From Acholeplasmataceae bacterium UBA6235 (GTDB taxonomy: Bacteria > Bacillota_I > Bacilli_A > Acholeplasmatales > UBA5453), in NCBI GenBank assembly GCA_002441525.1, contig DJWH01000020.1, forward strand, positions 12,791 through 19,161: a DNA stretch of 6,371 bases, written 5' to 3'. Positions within the stretch are counted from its first letter, which is position 1. Every line of letters begins with the position of its first letter. The notes beneath the pieces are model-generated. The model searched no databases. It saw only the letters and a list, made by a program, of their open reading frames with translations, and was not told where the DNA came from. The position numbers and the translations under genes are program-made. Below, piece after piece: positions 5,550-6,371 of the stretch.

Positions 5550-5939
5550 ATGAAGACATTACAAATGATTGAATTGCTCAAAATCCATGAAGATTTAGCC
5601 AACTTAAAACCGATGAGAATCGGAGTTTTACCCAACGATGGGTTGATTATTCCTGGATTTCCGGAAGCATTGTTAACATTCGATTTGGATCAATTCACGA
5701 TTTATACCTTTGAAGGACTCATTAAACTAGCGTACGAACATCAAAAATACACCTTTTCATTCAGTGAGATTAAAGAGATTGAAATGGGTAAATATAACTT
5801 CAAAGATCGCTATCTTAAAATTACCTTTAAAGACGATAGGTACGTCGCTTTCAGCTATCATTTAAATGATAAAAAGTACCCCGATCAAAGCACGCTCGTA
5901 GAGGCCTTCATGCATAAACTGGAGTCTCTGGCAAATTAG
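5550..5939 (+). CDS. Conserved-looking hypothetical protein, 129 residues
   Basis: I do not recognise this protein. It has no signal peptide or membrane helix and looks soluble and cytoplasmic. Residues 1-20 are a likely helix (MKTLQMIELLKIHEDLANLK). Residues 23-102 alternate hydrophobic and polar in short runs typical of beta strands, such as GLIIPGF, FTIYTF, KYTFSFSEIKEIEMG and RYLKITFKDDRYVAFSYHL. A final helix covers about 113-127 (STLVEAFMHKLESLA). Strands closed by one C-terminal helix suggest, loosely, a bacterial PH-like barrel; this is a guess from pattern only. Codon style and a clear Shine-Dalgarno sequence support a real gene. It is divergent from the VOC gene over a shared palindrome, so co-regulation is plausible. 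No terminator is seen after its TAG stop, so transcripts may run into rplK. Confidence 0.75.
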   Translation: MKTLQMIELLKIHEDLANLKPMRIGVLPNDGLIIPGFPEALLTFDLDQFTIYTFEGLIKLAYEHQKYTFSFSEIKEIEMGKYNFKDRYLKITFKDDRYVAFSYHLNDKKYPDQSTLVEAFMHKLESLAN

Positions 5940-5952
5940 TTTTCATTTTTGA

Positions 5953-5981
5953 TTGACATTATTACTATGTAATGATAAAAT
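5953..5981 (+). promoter_or_regulatory. Consensus promoter for rplK
   Basis: Perfect TTGACA (5953-5958), a 17-base spacer, and TAAAAT (5976-5981) with TG at 5973-5974 making an extended -10. Transcription should begin near 5988, giving a leader of about 85 bases. The design matches that of the rpmG promoter and indicates strong expression independent of nusG. Confidence 0.88.
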
Positions 5982-5986
5982 AACAA

Positions 5987-6046
5987 GGCGTGTATGGATA
6001 CACCGTAGTGGAAGGATGGCGTAAAGCAGATCCGCTGACCACATAC
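5987..6046 (+). promoter_or_regulatory. Structured rplK leader, candidate L1-binding autoregulatory site
   Basis: Two hairpins are visible. The first is GTGTA (5990-5994), loop TGGA, TACAC (5999-6003). The second has an outer stem GTAGTGG (6005-6011) with CCACATAC (6039-6046, one bulged A at 6043), an asymmetric internal loop (AA on one side, GCTGA on the other) and an inner stem GGAT (6014-6017) with ATCC (6030-6033). In other bacteria ribosomal protein L1 represses the rplK-rplA mRNA by binding a leader that mimics its 23S rRNA site, a stem with an asymmetric loop. The position and shape fit; that L1 binds here is inferred, and rplA is not in view. Confidence 0.6.
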
Positions 6047-6072
6047 TCATAGGATAAAGGAGGTTGTGTCAC

Positions 6073-6371
6073 ATGGCTAAAAAAGTAGTCAAAGTTGTCA
6101 AATTGCAAATTGCAGCAGGTAAGGCGAATCCAGCCCCACCAGTAGGACCAGCACTTGGTCAAGCAGGGGTTAACATTCCTCAATTCTGCACCCAATTCAA
6201 CGAAGCAACAAAAGACAAAGTCGGTTATGTTATTCCGGTAGTGATTTCAGTATTTGATGATCGTTCATTTACATTCGTAACAAAAACACCACCAGCAAGC
6301 GACTTAATCAAGAAAGCAGCAAATATTCAAAGCGGCTCTAAAAATGCATTAAAACAAAAAGTTGGTTCGAT
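6073..6371 (+). CDS. rplK: 50S ribosomal protein L11, 3' end missing
   Basis: Protein of the GTPase-associated centre of the large subunit, which binds 23S rRNA with L10 and helps activate elongation factors. The first 99 residues are visible, of about 141 normally. The N-terminal domain begins [20 protein letters not shown] and contains the highly conserved [16 protein letters not shown] (20-35), the proline-rich region that meets thiopeptide antibiotics and factors; then [13 protein letters not shown] (64-76) leads into the rRNA-binding C-terminal domain. After GVNI it reads PQFCTQFN where Bacillus-type proteins usually have MGFCKEFN, a small lineage difference. AGGAGG (6058-6063) lies 9 bases before ATG. 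It has its own promoter and a structured leader, and probably continues into rplA. Confidence 0.97.
   Translation, partial: MAKKVVKVVKLQIAAGKANPAPPVGPALGQAGVNIPQFCTQFNEATKDKVGYVIPVVISVFDDRSFTFVTKTPPASDLIKKAANIQSGSKNALKQKVGS

Noticed and set aside
5965..6195. Minus-strand open frame across the rplK promoter, leader and start
   Set aside because: It covers a consensus promoter, a structured leader and conserved L11 coding sequence; no protein-like features.
1..6371. CRISPR array, tRNA or rRNA gene, insertion sequence, toxin-antitoxin or defence genes
   Set aside because: I looked for repeats with spacers, tRNA arms, transposase motifs and terminal inverted repeats and saw none; the only accessory-looking part is the VOC gene pair.

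Overview
The window comes from a moderately AT-rich, low-GC Gram-positive type genome. The gene order rlmB, sigH-like sigma factor, rpmG, secE, nusG, rplK is the Bacillus-type translation/secretion/transcription cluster, and the protein motifs are of the Bacillota/Mollicutes kind. TGA ends both nusG and the VOC-family gene, and all tryptophans I followed are TGG, so the standard code is used, not the Mycoplasma code. My best guess is an Acholeplasma-like or related wall-poor Bacillota lineage. That placement is an inference from gene order, code and style; I could not run a search.

Layout. Bases 1-2159 (+) hold most of a CtpE-like P-type cation-transporting ATPase whose start lies before the window. 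Bases 2196-3430 (+) hold rlmB and a short SigH-like sigma factor, joined by overlapping stop codon and ribosome binding site. A good promoter at 3446-3474 then starts the rpmG-secE-nusG operon (3507-4621), closed by a strong bidirectional hairpin terminator at 4614-4641. Next come a convergent two-module VOC dioxygenase/glyoxalase-family gene (4632-5474, -) and a divergent 129-residue protein of unknown function (5550-5939, +). The two share a 58-75 bp divergent control region centred on a perfect 16-bp palindrome. A second consensus promoter (5953-5981) and a structured leader (about 5988-6046) precede rplK, which runs off the right end.

How it fits together. rlmB methylates 23S rRNA, rpmG and rplK encode ribosomal proteins, SecE is a core translocon subunit, and NusG couples transcription to translation. 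This is housekeeping DNA. The unusual parts are the VOC/unknown gene pair placed between nusG and rplK, which are usually adjacent; its palindrome, which resembles operators of MarR-type quinone sensors as I remember them; a three-helix SecE; and a hairpin with a T-run that contains the rpmG ribosome binding site. I do not see a clearly new multi-gene system here.
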